DNA of 64,000 bases from Tsukamurella spumae (GCF_012396015.1 NZ_JAAXOQ010000006.1:1-64000); one strand, 5' to 3'. Shown: positions 55,101 to 64,000, numbered from the stretch's first letter. Numbers and translations are program-made. The notes: generated by a model from the letters alone, not told the origin.

Positions 55101-57435
55101 GGCGCGGCTGGTCGCGTACTACGTGGCCGACGGTGCCGTCACCGTCGACGGGCTCCGGGCGTACGTCGCGGATCGACTTCCGCGGCACATGGTTCCGGCC
55201 GTGTTCCAGGAGATCGAGAGCGTTCCCGTCACGGCCCACGGCAAGACGGACCTCAAGGCCCTGCCCCCGGTCGGTGCGCCGGTCGCGCCGGCACCGTCGG
55301 CGGACGAGGCTCCGGCCTCGCCCCTGGCGGCATTGGCCGAGCCCGCTGCGCCCAAGCAGCGTGCGATCTCGTCGGCCAGCCTGGAGGGTGCGGTCGCGGA
55401 GATCCTCTCCGACGTGCTGGGTGTCGCATCGGTGGGCATGGAGGACGACTTCTTCGCCGTCGGCGGCACCTCGCTGCAGGCCGCGATCGCCGTCGACCGA
55501 CTGCGCGAGCGCTTCAACTCCGAGGACGCCAGCATCCGCTGGTTCTTCGAGGACGCGCGAGTCGGGAGCATCGCGGCGCGGATCGCGGGCGCTCCGGCCC
55601 AGGTATCCACGACCGCCGTGATCACCGGTGTGGCAGCGGATTCCGATACCGCGATCACCGACCCGATCCTGCCCCTGCGCGCGGGCACCCCGGGCGTGGA
55701 CCCGCTGTACTGCATCCACCCCGCGGTCGGTCTCGCGTGGAACTACCTGGGGCTCTCCAGCGAGCTCGACCCGAGCATCCCGATCATCGGCATGCAGGCG
55801 CCCGGGATCTCCTACCCGATGCCGCCCGCGGACTCGATCAAGGAACTGGCCCGCACCTACGTGCGGTCGATCCGCGCGAGCCGTCCGCACGGTCCGTACA
55901 ACCTGCTCGGCTGGTCGCTCGGCGGCCTGATCGCGCACGAGATGGCGGTCGAGCTGCGGGAACTGGGCGAGAAGGTCAACCTCGCGCTCATGGACGCGTA
56001 CCCGCTGGGCGACTACCGCGGACCGCGCGAGGAGATGTCGATCGCGGCACTGCTGCGCGAGTTCGTCGGCCTCGACATCGACGAGGACGCCGAGCTGAGC
56101 ACGGACGACGCCCTGGACCTGCTGGCCTCCGCCGGCGGACCGGCGCGGGAGCTCTCGCGCGGCCAGATGGAACGGCTGCTGACCAACTACCGGCACAACA
56201 CCTCGCTGGGCTACTCGCACCGTCCGCGCGAGTACGACGGCAACATGCTGGTCTTCCGGGCCACGGAGCAGCCCACGGGCGGCCTGGTGCCGCAGCTGTG
56301 GCGGCCGTACGTGACCGGGCTCGTGCAGGTGCACGACATCGAGGCCACGCACAACCAGCTCGGTTCGGCGCCGGCGATCGACGAGATCGCCCGCACGATG
56401 AACGTCTTCCTCACGGGCAACTACACCGCCGTGGTGAAGTCGACGAGCAAGACGCTCGATGACACCAAGCCCCTGGTCAGCGTGCGGGGCCTGACCCGCA
56501 AGTACGGCCGCGGCAAGAAGACGGTGTACGCCCTGGGCGGGGTGGATCTCGATATCGCGCCGGGCAGCGTGCACGCGCTGCTGGGCCCGAACGGCGCCGG
56601 CAAGACGACCACCGTGAAGATCATCTCGACGCTCATGAAGCCCTCCGAGGGCTCCGTGACCATCGACGGTGTCGACGCCCTGGCGGATCCGCGCCGGGCG
56701 CGCTCGATCATCGGCCTCTCGGGCCAGTACTCGGCCGTGGACGAGAACCTCACGGGCCGTGAGAATCTCGAGATGTTCGCCCGCCTGTACGGCTTCGACA
56801 AGGGCGCCGCGAAGGCTCGGGCGACGGAGTTGCTCAAGCAGTTCCGGCTCACCGGCGCCGCCGACCGCGCATCGGGCACGTACTCCGGCGGTATGCGCCG
56901 GCGTCTCGACCTGGCCGGCGCGATCATCGCGCGGCCGCGCCTCGTGGTCCTCGACGAGCCGACCACCGGTCTCGACCCGCGCAGCCGCAAGGACGTGTGG
57001 GATGTGATCGCCCGGCTCAGCAAGGAGGACGGCATCTCGGTGCTGCTCACCACGCAGTACCTGGACGAGGCCGAGCTGCTCGCCGACCTGGTCACGATCA
57101 TCGACCAGGGTCGGATCATCCGGTCCGGCACGGTGCCCGAGCTCAAGTCGGCCGCCGCGGCCGACCTGATCCAGATCGGCATCCGCGAGCGCGATCGGGT
57201 GACCGCATGGCCGATCCTGGCCCGCCACGCGATCGACGGCACCGCGATCCGCGAGGCCTCCGGTCTCAGCGCCATCCGCGTGGCGGACGGCCAGTTCAAG
57301 CTGGTCGCGGTCCTCAACGACCTGCGCGAGGCCGGTGTCCACGTCGAGTCGGCGATGCTGCGCGAGGCCACCCTGGACGACGTCTTCTTCGCCCTCACCG
57401 GCGAGGACGCGAACAAGACCGAGGAGACGAACTGA
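46168..57435 (+). CDS. Three-module nonribosomal peptide synthetase fused to an ABC exporter ATPase
   Basis: A single 3755-residue chain (about 400 kDa). Domain order with approximate residues: C1 (1-460, HHVVIDG near 140), A1 (465-915, FTSGSTG 600), T1 (GGNSLS 981), C2 (1058-1500, HHIAADG 1186), A2 (1510-1980, YTSGSTG 1647), T2 (GGNSLS 2027), C3 (2090-2530, HHIAADG 2219), A3 (2545-3030, YTSGSTG 2690), T3 (GGTSLQ 3098), thioesterase (3174-3417, GWSLGG 3247) and a DrrA-type ATPase (3434-3755: GPNGAGKTT near 3473, YSGGM, VVLDEPTTGLDP, LLTTQYLDEAE). All core motifs are intact and there is no epimerase. C1 and TE resemble EntF. It would make a capped tripeptide; substrates are unknown. The fused ATPase pairs with the permease that follows. 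GTG 46168 has the better ribosome site than TTG 46165. Confidence 0.95.
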   Translation: MEHVVHSLTGAQYGMWLSQQMSPDVAYTVAQYVDIRGPFDVETMQAVTREVGDEFQSPYLRIDVDESGAPVQRLDRSIDGAAQVIDLGLADLPEDQRIDAAVAWMRAEYSRPLDLAVDDLIINRLIRVAEDHWLWYARAHHVVIDGYGASTLQRRVAELYTARVTGAETPVLKPAPLGPEGFLTAEEKYFASARADGDAEYWAEIVATLPEAAGLSRMAAAPSPLNLRRNGVPSSEAGARLEAAAERLGTNRTGLVIAAFGAYVAAVSGREEISLSVPVAARTTAALRGSTGMTANVLPVPVRAGSGATVSDVIDGTGLDLRNGLRHQLYPAARMEAPTLREGVVGSTFGDTINIMMFSSAMTLGEAAGTLNLLTSGPAEDVAVTVYESEQGALRIDMEANPASYSVADLDAHYARFMEYLDRFAAATGGTPLSALTVATESEAAEWARFAGAADGAPQAAGPAVPMPDLLRRAAASHPDRVAVVDGDRTITYAELDRYSDRLARYLMTVGAAPEASVALRIPRSLESVIAVWAVTKTGAAFVPIDPKLPADRAEHIATAAAPVATLTPADLARVWGPGANAGSSDADWPVIDLANPAYLIFTSGSTGRPKGVSVTHSGLSSLAAELVRSHGLAEGSRVMHFVSPGFDASVLELLMAVEGASTLVVVPPDVYGGEELEEVLAQGGVNGGFITPAAVATMDPEKLPALGSLGVGGDTVPQALVEKWATEGRTLVNVYGPTETTIAVTLGALHADAPVRLGGPIPGTRLYVLDPYLRPAPAGVPGELYISGPGIARGYHGNPALTAERFVANPFEADGARMYRSGDLVRWDVDGALEFLGRIDSQVKLRGFRIELGEIDAAVMRVDGTERAITVVNGDDTATAELVTYVTGTAEPEAISASIAAELPAYMVPAHIVALDEFPLTVNGKVDHKQLPQPERSAVAVVAGRGPRTDAELLVADAFAEVIPGVVKEDLNVATTLFDLGGNSLSATRIAARLGSATGSRVSVATVFANPTVEGLAAAIGGAPVPAAALATSTAIADAAGVDPEPEFAAPSDPEEAAELLPAQHQMWVRNRLSPDGSYHIPVALHLRGDVDVSAMRVALGDVVARHTPLRTVYRNGPTAGEPEVQVLPAGPNLVPFTERSVDLDELTAAATDYAGEPFDLAADVPIRARLYRIDDRHQVLVLVIHHIAADGWSMMPLAGDLATAYASRSQGKAPKFPPLPRTYTEHARSYKHRLTGAPRQALDRFWADVLADPPAESVPPAAVPRAGGVVSAASAIDTRVAPEVWAGVAGLARAHTTTPFIVVHAALAAAIARLSGQGDLVIGTAVAGRGEAELDGLVGMFVNSIPLRTRTTDDQTFAQHLAAVSQGDLDALDHSDLPFESVLELVDPPRAAGRHPIFQVMLNQRPFDTTHFPMAGVDVEVVPVDVPIARFDLEVTLGADGTIELRYASELYRTEQAESILDALVAVLTAVGHDPQTTIGELPIMSAQRLAELTPVRGVAADFHTPLGQLMREAARTYSNRPAVIDGARVLTYRELYADARKVAAAVLAAGSRPGEAVLTDLPRSAESITAFWGITLAGAAVAPVDPKYPQDRRDYIANDVRARVGVTATGTGVQGVNWVAMDQLGGEGYDPQIVPNFDDAAYVIYTSGSTGQPKGTVVTHRGLGNFAEELHVRLQSGADTRVMAFASTAFDATVLEHLLAIRVGAPLVVVPPGTTGGRELERIIADHGVTHGFLTPSTLATVNPDAVPSWTHVLAGGEALGPGLAKKWSVGRRLHNGYGPTETTIMTAISDALSGDGRVPIGPPVRGQGLLVLDDELRPVPVGMPGELYVAGPQLARGYHRRPQLTASRFVANPYGEPGDRMYRTGDVVRWTRSDGGQLIVDFVGRNDFQVKIRGIRIELGEIDATIDTMPGVEFVSTQVRPGPDGAPALVAYVKGEVDPSEVRAHVRKRLPGFMVPAAVMIIAKVPMGNTGKLDNAALPEPYFGGTGNAAAKPTTPGETRVVEAFRKVLGSDAIGVEDDFFDLGGNSLSANELVSLLGNGIEARTVFDLRTPAAIATALTGDPDRISNESALEDQGLRRVQRGDRMPLSSAQERMWLQNKIDPGPTYNIGAAFLASRPVDKAVLDAALRDLLERHESLRTRYPSSAEGPYQEILPADAPMVREFSAEFGTATSNVAGQESAIAEFVARPFALNSDLPLRVMTAPTGKGSILAIAVHHIAADGASVVPLTRDLMAAYLARTTGTEPQWAELPLQYADYAVWQRGQADKDAGAVDYFAERLRGIPEESSFPADGPRPTIGSTDAGEVAVVLPLAEREALADFAGKRGVSMFMVLHAALAALLHRVNEADDVVIGTPVIGRTDRRLRDVVGMFVNTVALRTSVTGTETFNALVDRIRSGDLDDLVHATAPFERVIEALAPPRSRDRHPVFQVVLSHQNLGDPLSVLSSDGGGLFDLEPLPLAAATTTFDATFEIREVEEGLRFNLRYRTDLYRPGTAEGIVGRLVRLVTAGVASPDTPVADLPVLLPEEEELFRRAATTIEPHTMAEILARAVRQRPGAPALRAGDVRYTYSELDSAISALANRLAGLGVGTGTRVAVSIPRSAASVVAFWAVARLGAVYLPVDPKYPAERIQYILEDAKPALGLTVRDAAGDLPELVDWVTVDLSTSRVQHPSAELAQIGMDDPAYVIYTSGSTGKPKGVVVPHRGLAAMADTLVRQHAVGANARVLHFASPSFDASILELLLATWSRAELVVAPVTLYGGSPLGDFLAENEVTHAFITPAALATIPDRDLPLLEALSVGGDVLQTELARRWSDGRILINAYGPTEVTIAATIGAVDPDNVGIGSAVTDAQLMICDERLNLVAPGTVGELYVAGPGVAHGYLDRPDLTASRFVANPYNDAQGYKRMYRTGDLVRWRASDSGEPVLEFVGRSDDQLKVRGFRVEPGEIVTALEGHPNVRQAVVVVDRPEGSLEAQAAARLVAYYVADGAVTVDGLRAYVADRLPRHMVPAVFQEIESVPVTAHGKTDLKALPPVGAPVAPAPSADEAPASPLAALAEPAAPKQRAISSASLEGAVAEILSDVLGVASVGMEDDFFAVGGTSLQAAIAVDRLRERFNSEDASIRWFFEDARVGSIAARIAGAPAQVSTTAVITGVAADSDTAITDPILPLRAGTPGVDPLYCIHPAVGLAWNYLGLSSELDPSIPIIGMQAPGISYPMPPADSIKELARTYVRSIRASRPHGPYNLLGWSLGGLIAHEMAVELRELGEKVNLALMDAYPLGDYRGPREEMSIAALLREFVGLDIDEDAELSTDDALDLLASAGGPARELSRGQMERLLTNYRHNTSLGYSHRPREYDGNMLVFRATEQPTGGLVPQLWRPYVTGLVQVHDIEATHNQLGSAPAIDEIARTMNVFLTGNYTAVVKSTSKTLDDTKPLVSVRGLTRKYGRGKKTVYALGGVDLDIAPGSVHALLGPNGAGKTTTVKIISTLMKPSEGSVTIDGVDALADPRRARSIIGLSGQYSAVDENLTGRENLEMFARLYGFDKGAAKARATELLKQFRLTGAADRASGTYSGGMRRRLDLAGAIIARPRLVVLDEPTTGLDPRSRKDVWDVIARLSKEDGISVLLTTQYLDEAELLADLVTIIDQGRIIRSGTVPELKSAAAADLIQIGIRERDRVTAWPILARHAIDGTAIREASGLSAIRVADGQFKLVAVLNDLREAGVHVESAMLREATLDDVFFALTGEDANKTEETN

Positions 57436-58274
57436 TGACCGCGATCACCTTCCCGCAGGAGCGAGAGAGCTCGGTCGCCGGATTCCTCAGCGACTGCGCG
57501 GTGATGACCCGCCGCAACCTGACCACCCTGATCCGGATCCCGCAGCTGCTCCTGGGCGCGACGGTCCAGCCGATCATGTTCGTGCTGCTCTTCAGCTACG
57601 TGTTCGGTTCGGCGCTGGGGGGCGAGGTGGGTGGCGACCGCTACCGCGAGTTCCTGCTCGCCGGCATCCTGGTCCAGACGGTGGCCTTCAGCTCCGGCCA
57701 GACGGCGATCGGCGTCGCCTCGGACATGAAGAACGGCATCATCGACAGGTTCTGCTCGCTGCCGATGTCGCGGCTGGCGGTCATGGTCGGGCGCACGCTC
57801 TCCGACCTCGTCGTCAACGTGATCAGCGTGGCGGTGATGCTCGTGGTCGGTCTGCTGGTCGGCTGGCGGTTCCGCGGCAGCTGGGTCGACGCGGCCCTGT
57901 CGCTGATGACGCTGCTGCTGTTCGGCTTCGCGATGTCCTGGCTGGGCGCGCTGATCGGCCTCTCGGTCTCGACGCCCGAGTCCGCGCAGGCGCTCTGCAT
58001 GATCGTGATGTTCCCCATCGCCTTCATCTCATCGGCGTTCATCGCGTCGGGCGACCTGCCGGGCCCGTTGCGCACGATCGCGTCGTGGAACCCGGTGACC
58101 TCCATGGCCCGTTCGCTCCGTGAGGCCTTCGGTAATCCGCTGAGCCCCAAGCCCGTGTTCAACGAGCCCGTCAACTGGGCGGCGCAGCACGCCACCGCCT
58201 ACTCCGCGATCGTCTCGCTCGTGATGATCGTGGTCATCGTGCCCTTCGCCGCGCGTGCCTACATGCGCCACTGA
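57435..58274 (+). CDS. ABC-2-type exporter permease (DrrB-like)
   Basis: This 279-residue membrane protein has six hydrophobic helices and the ABC-2 permease pattern (LLLGATVQPIMFVLLFSYVF, then GQTAIGVASDMKNGIIDRFC and LPMSRLAVMVGRTLSD). It matches DrrB partners of DrrA ATPases, which export antibiotics or lipids. Its ATG overlaps the stop codon of the synthetase (TGATG at 57433-57437), so it is translated with the fused ATPase, its only ATPase partner in the window. A dimer with two ATPase domains would be the functional exporter. Confidence 0.92.
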   Translation: MTAITFPQERESSVAGFLSDCAVMTRRNLTTLIRIPQLLLGATVQPIMFVLLFSYVFGSALGGEVGGDRYREFLLAGILVQTVAFSSGQTAIGVASDMKNGIIDRFCSLPMSRLAVMVGRTLSDLVVNVISVAVMLVVGLLVGWRFRGSWVDAALSLMTLLLFGFAMSWLGALIGLSVSTPESAQALCMIVMFPIAFISSAFIASGDLPGPLRTIASWNPVTSMARSLREAFGNPLSPKPVFNEPVNWAAQHATAYSAIVSLVMIVVIVPFAARAYMRH

Positions 58275-58342
58275 CCCGCGCTCGCGCCGCGAGCGTGCTC
58301 ACCGACAACCCAGCCGCTCATCCCTCACAAAGGAGAAATGAA

Positions 58343-58546
58343 ATGAACAATCCCTTCGACAACGAGTCGGGCGAGTTCGAGGTCCTCGTGAACGACGAGG
58401 GCCAGCACTCCCTGTGGCCGACCTTCCGTCCGGCGCCCCGCGGTTGGACCGTCGCGTTCGGCGAGGGCGGCCGCTCGCGGACCGAGTGCCTCGAGTACAT
58501 CGAGTCGGCGTGGACGGACATCCGTCCGCTCAGTCTGCGCGCCTGA
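58343..58546 (+). CDS. MbtH-family protein
   Basis: This 67-residue protein is a MbtH-like helper of adenylation domains. The family signature is present: NDEGQHSLWP, then APRGWTVAFGEGGR and a final WTDIRPLSLR, with the three conserved tryptophans. Such proteins bind A domains and aid their folding or activity. ATG 58343 has AAAGGAG 7 nt upstream and lies 68 nt after the permease, in the same operon. The synthetase probably needs it. Confidence 0.95.
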   Translation: MNNPFDNESGEFEVLVNDEGQHSLWPTFRPAPRGWTVAFGEGGRSRTECLEYIESAWTDIRPLSLRA

Positions 58547-58562
58547 GAGTTCCGATCGGCGG

Positions 58563-58590
58563 GGCCGGCAGGGCAGTCGTCCTGTCGGCC
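58563..58590. terminator. Terminator hairpin after the peptide cluster
   Basis: Arms ggccggcagg (58563-58572) and cctgtcggcc (58581-58590) pair over 10 bp with one G-T pair and an 8-nt loop, followed by gtttcc. It lies 16 nt after the MbtH stop codon and before the convergent membrane gene. Confidence 0.7.
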
Positions 58591-58610
58591 GTTTCCGTGC
58601 CCGAATCCCG

Positions 58611-59831
58611 TCACATGGCGTGTGGATAGACGCTCACCATGTGGGCGCCGTACCAGCAGGTGGCCGTGACGATGCCGACGCAGATCCAGATCTGCGCCGG
58701 GCGGGACGCTCGCGCAAGGGCGATCGCGATCGGGATGAGCAGCACGAAGGCGGGCAGCAGCAGCCGGGGCCGCGACATCATGAGGCCGCCGGAGCCGAGG
58801 AGTGAGATCACCACGAGTGCGCCGTAGAGCGTGATCGGCCACGGCATCTTCGCCCGGATCGCGAGCACGATCAGCACGATCGACGCGGCCAGTAGCCCGA
58901 CCACCGACAGTTCGGCGACATCGGAGCCGTTGATCAGGCTGTAGTTGACGAACTGCCAGGTCTGCACGCCCAGGTCGAAGGTCGTGCCCCAGCCCTCCGT
59001 CTGGATCCGGAACCACCCCGTGAGGCTCCCGGTGTGGTGCGCGACGATCAGCAGATAGGTCAGCCACCCGAGCGGGGTGAGCAGCACGCAGACGACGGCC
59101 CTGACGCGCTCGGCACCGTCGGACGAGAGGACCGCGAGGAGGGCCGCCAGGGCGACCACCCCGATGAGGACCACGGAGGTGGGGCGGCACAGCCCCGCCA
59201 GCGCCGTGCAGACGCCCGCGAGGATCCACCTGCGCTCCATGACCCCGACCAGCGCCCAGCCGGCGAGGGCGCAGTACAGCGCCTCGGTGTAGGCCATGGT
59301 CAGCACGATCGACATCGGCGCGGCCGCGAACAGGACGGTCGTGAGCAGGCCCGCCCGCTCGGCGAGGTGGGTGGGGACGCCCGGCATGTGCTCGACGCAC
59401 AGCTTGCCCAGCCTGTACGCGGCCACCGCGGCGACGCAGCCCAGGATCGTGTTGACCGTGAGCGCCGCGCGGTAGGCGTCGAAGCCGGGCAGCTGCGCCA
59501 CGGCCCGCACCAGCATGGGGAAACCGGGGAAGAAGGCGTAGGCCGTGTCGGCGGTGTGCTCCCCGCGCGCGTCGACGAACCGCCAGGGCATGTCGTTGTA
59601 GCCGTAGGTGGCCAGCCCGATCATCCACTTGCCGTCCCACGCGGTCAGCAGATCGGCGAGGTTCTGGTTGCGGAGCTGCGCGAATCGCGCGAGCACCGCC
59701 AGCCCGATGCCGCGGATCGCGAGGTAGAACACGATCGGCAGCCAGATCGACCGGGTGCGGTCGAGCAGGGACGACGGTGCCGTCGCGGCTCCGGTCTCGG
59801 CGAGGTCGGGGGCGGTCGGCACGCGTTGCAT
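58611..59831 (-). CDS. Multi-pass membrane glycosyltransferase, PIG-V/GT-C type
   Basis: This 406-residue protein has about ten hydrophobic helices. The first external loop reads LLTAWDGKWMIGLATYGYND, which matches the WDG motif of PIG-V-like mannosyltransferases, and PGFPMLVRAV follows. Members use lipid-linked sugars to decorate cell-envelope lipids or proteins. The start ATG 59831 begins a short cytoplasmic leader. It is convergent with the peptide cluster and lies just downstream of an MmpS-like gene on the same strand. The acceptor is unknown. Confidence 0.75.
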   Translation of the reverse strand: MQRVPTAPDLAETGAATAPSSLLDRTRSIWLPIVFYLAIRGIGLAVLARFAQLRNQNLADLLTAWDGKWMIGLATYGYNDMPWRFVDARGEHTADTAYAFFPGFPMLVRAVAQLPGFDAYRAALTVNTILGCVAAVAAYRLGKLCVEHMPGVPTHLAERAGLLTTVLFAAAPMSIVLTMAYTEALYCALAGWALVGVMERRWILAGVCTALAGLCRPTSVVLIGVVALAALLAVLSSDGAERVRAVVCVLLTPLGWLTYLLIVAHHTGSLTGWFRIQTEGWGTTFDLGVQTWQFVNYSLINGSDVAELSVVGLLAASIVLIVLAIRAKMPWPITLYGALVVISLLGSGGLMMSRPRLLLPAFVLLIPIAIALARASRPAQIWICVGIVTATCWYGAHMVSVYPHAM

Positions 59832-59878
59832 CGTACCGACGGTCCGGTTCGTGGCGCCCCCGCGCGCGCCGACCGCGG

Positions 59879-60727
59879 TCACGACGTGCTGACTCGCGTG
59901 ATGGTGCAGTTGACGTAGTTGTCGCCGGACTTGGCGAATTCCTGCCCGTTGACCGTGATGGTGCAGGTCACGGGGCCGGTTCCGGTGACGATCAGCGACA
60001 TGGTGCGCCCGATCGTCGCGGTGCCCTGCCAGTCCCACGGCAGCGTCGAGGCCTTGGGGACCGTTCCCTCCTGGATGCCGGTGACCATCACGACGCCCGC
60101 GCCGCTGCCGCCCGCGGACAGCTTGAGCTGCACGGACACGCCGCCCGACGGTGCGCCGCTGGTCGGCCTGGGCGTGGTGGTGAGGAAACCGTCCGATTCG
60201 GTGGCGGGTGCGGTGCCCGTCGTCGGGGCCGCGCCCGTGGTGGGTGCGGCGCCGGTGGTGCTGGCATCGGCGGAGAAGGTGACGGGGGAGGCGTTCGTCG
60301 AGGAGCCCTTGTTCTGCGTCGCGACCACGATCCCGATCACGCCGGCGACGGCCAGGACGGCGACGATCGCGGTCAGCGCGATGATCAGGCCCTTGCGGCC
60401 GCCGCCCTTGCCGGGCCCGCCGTTCCCGGGCCCACCGGTCCCGGGGGTGGCGTACGGGGGCTGCGGCGGGCCGGCCGGGTATCCACCCGGCCCCTGCGGG
60501 TACCCGCCCTGCTGCGGGCCGAAGGGCCGGGTGCCCTGCGGGCCCTGGTTCGGGCCCTGCGGGTGACCCTGCTGACCCGGGAATCCGCTCTGCGCGGGCC
60601 GGCCGCCGTACTGCTGGCCGCCGTACTGCGGGCCCGCGGGTCCGCTGCCGGGCCGCGGGGCACCGCCCTGGGGGTGGGAGCCGCCGGGGTACTGACCGGG
60701 GCTCTGGCCGCCGCCGTAGGGGTTCAT
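59879..60727 (-). CDS. Single-pass membrane protein with Gly/Pro-rich cytoplasmic part and MmpS-like external domain
   Basis: This 282-residue protein starts with about 110 residues rich in Gly, Pro and Gln (MNPYGGGQSPGQYPGG onward). A single membrane helix follows (GLIIALTAIVAVLAVAGVIG, about 112-135), then a Thr/Ala linker. The C-terminal domain of about 85 residues contains TGPVTCTITVNGQEFAKSGD and ends VNCTITRVSTS. The paired cysteines and CTITVNG resemble MmpS accessory proteins of MmpL transporters. No MmpL gene is in the window, so this is similarity only. The gene is divergent from ask, with 153 nt between. Confidence 0.65.
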   Translation of the reverse strand: MNPYGGGQSPGQYPGGSHPQGGAPRPGSGPAGPQYGGQQYGGRPAQSGFPGQQGHPQGPNQGPQGTRPFGPQQGGYPQGPGGYPAGPPQPPYATPGTGGPGNGGPGKGGGRKGLIIALTAIVAVLAVAGVIGIVVATQNKGSSTNASPVTFSADASTTGAAPTTGAAPTTGTAPATESDGFLTTTPRPTSGAPSGGVSVQLKLSAGGSGAGVVMVTGIQEGTVPKASTLPWDWQGTATIGRTMSLIVTGTGPVTCTITVNGQEFAKSGDNYVNCTITRVSTS

Positions 60728-60880
60728 CGGATCTCCTGAGGTTTCGCGTTCCCACCGATCATCCCCGATGTCGCTGAACGGTGGGTTGCGCACCACTTGG
60801 AACGGTGCCCTCGTGTCGGAAGAAACCCAGGTCGGTAGGATCTACTCGCACCTGCCAAGCCCGCAACGGAGAGGTTCCAC

Positions 60881-63174
<2,294 letters not shown>

Positions 63175-63217
63175 ACCTCGCCCGGGCCGGTGCTTCCGGG
63201 TTTTCGACGGTCCGCCG

Positions 63218-64000
63218 TCAGGCCGGGGTGGGTGCGATCCTGCCGGTGACCTCGCCGAGGTCGATGCGGGTGCCGTTCGGTCCGGACGCTGTGGCGCTGA
63301 TGGTGACCACGTCGCCGTCCTCCAGGAAGGTGCGCTCGGAGCCGTCGGCGAGACGCAGCGGTTCGGTGCCGTTCCAGGTGAGCTCGATGAGCGAACCGCG
63401 CTGGTCGCGCTCCGGGCCGGAGACGGTGCCGGAGGCGAACAGGTCGCCGGTGCGCAGGCTCGCGCCGTTGCTGGTCATGTGCGCCAGCATCTGCGCGGGC
63501 GACCAGTACATCTGCGCGTAGGGCGGGCGGGAGATCCGCGTGTCGTTGAGCTCGACATCGAAAACGATGTCCAGGCCCCACATCTCGGTCTCCCGCAGGT
63601 GGGGGAGCGGCACGGGGGCCTGCGTGGGGACCGCGACGCGAGCGGCATCCAGGGCCTCCAGCGGGACGATCCACGGCGAGATCGAGGTTGCGAAGCTCTT
63701 GCCCAGGAACGGGCCCAGTGGCACGTACTCCCACGCCTGGATGTCGCGCGCCGACCAGTCGTTCACCACGCACACGCCGAAGACGTGCTCGGCGAAATCG
63801 CCCGTGCCGACGCTGCTTCCGAGCGTGCTCGGCGCCCCCACGACGAAGCCCAGCTCGGTCTCGATGTCCAGGCGACCGGACGGACCGAACACCGGTGCGT
63901 CGTCGGACGGTGCCTTCCGCTGCCCCGCGGGCCGCACGACGGGCGTCCCGGAGGGGACGACGGTGCCCGCACGACCGTGATACCCGACCGGCAAATGCTT
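63218..64000 (-). CDS. Fumarylacetoacetase, C-terminal 260 residues (cut by the window edge)
   Basis: The reading frame runs off the right edge; only the end of the gene is seen. The visible part begins KHLPVGYHGRAGTVVPSGTP, the active-site region with the catalytic histidine of fumarylacetoacetases, and includes ELGFVVGAPS, NDWSARDIQAWEYVPLGPFL and MLAHMTSNGASLRTGDLFAS, GTVSGPE, which bind the metal and substrate. The enzyme splits fumarylacetoacetate in the last step of tyrosine breakdown. It ends 43 nt from asd, in convergent orientation. Confidence 0.9.
   Translation of the reverse strand, partial: KHLPVGYHGRAGTVVPSGTPVVRPAGQRKAPSDDAPVFGPSGRLDIETELGFVVGAPSTLGSSVGTGDFAEHVFGVCVVNDWSARDIQAWEYVPLGPFLGKSFATSISPWIVPLEALDAARVAVPTQAPVPLPHLRETEMWGLDIVFDVELNDTRISRPPYAQMYWSPAQMLAHMTSNGASLRTGDLFASGTVSGPERDQRGSLIELTWNGTEPLRLADGSERTFLEDGDVVTISATASGPNGTRIDLGEVTGRIAPTPA

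Noticed and set aside
46111-57342. A 3743-residue reading frame antisense to the peptide synthetase
   Set aside because: It mirrors the codons of the real gene, is rich in Arg, Gly, His and Val repeats, and has no known domain. Long antisense frames are common at 70 % GC.

Overview
The window comes from a high-GC (about 70 %) actinobacterium of the order Mycobacteriales. The conserved gene order matches the Mycobacterium tuberculosis block that runs from the Rv3722c-type aspartate aminotransferase through dnaX, the cyclopropane-synthase-like methyltransferase and FAD oxidoreductase pair, an amidase, ybaB, recR, gatD/murT and leuA to ask/asd. Tsukamurella or a close relative is my guess for the genus; the family-level placement is firm, the genus is not.

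Layout. 1-10 kb: the edge of an IS630-type transposase, gluQ, a WYL regulator divergent from a DinB protein, a LigC/PolD end-joining pair, a phytase-like lipoprotein, a secreted PE-PPE-domain hydrolase, an alpha/beta hydrolase and an SRPBCC protein. 10-25.6 kb: the conserved core with tRNA-Ser(GGA), SRP RNA, the aminotransferase, a GT-C mannosyltransferase, a ThrE-like exporter, dnaX, the methyltransferase/FAD pair, a pseudouridine synthase, the amidase lipoprotein, ybaB, recR, a small kinase, DinB, SRPBCC and ogt. 25.7-30.5 kb: an accessory insert with an amine oxidase, an amino-acid permease broken by a 1-nt frameshift, a TetR gene and a flavin monooxygenase, ending at a duplicated scrap of the gatD 3' end. 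30.6-32.6 kb: gatD-murT (lipid II amidation). 32.6-43.7 kb: accessory transport, redox and regulatory genes, including hmp, a decayed small secreted protein and a MocR/EamA pair whose start codons overlap. 43.7-45.9 kb: leuA with a probable leaderless Leu-rich leader peptide. 46.1-58.6 kb: a nonribosomal peptide cluster. 58.6-63.2 kb: two cell-envelope-type membrane proteins, then ask-asd. The right edge holds most of fumarylacetoacetase.

The most striking system is the peptide cluster placed in the leuA-ask interval. One 3755-residue reading frame encodes C-A-T-C-A-T-C-A-T-TE followed, without a stop, by a complete DrrA-type ABC-transporter ATPase. The DrrB-type permease overlaps its stop codon and an MbtH gene follows. 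If the fusion is translated as one chain, formation of an active exporter (two ATPases and two permeases) would dimerise the synthetase and hold it at the membrane beside its own exporter. The first condensation domain and the thioesterase look like those of EntF, but no aryl-acid genes are in the window, so the product is unknown.

A second signal is spread over the whole window: the 9-mer CGACGGTGC and its complement occur about 50 times by hand count (roughly two expected from composition), in several reading frames and on both strands, at a density similar to that of known uptake or architecture motifs. Most ORFs antisense to real genes are artefacts of high GC and were not annotated. All family assignments were made by reading motifs, without database searches.
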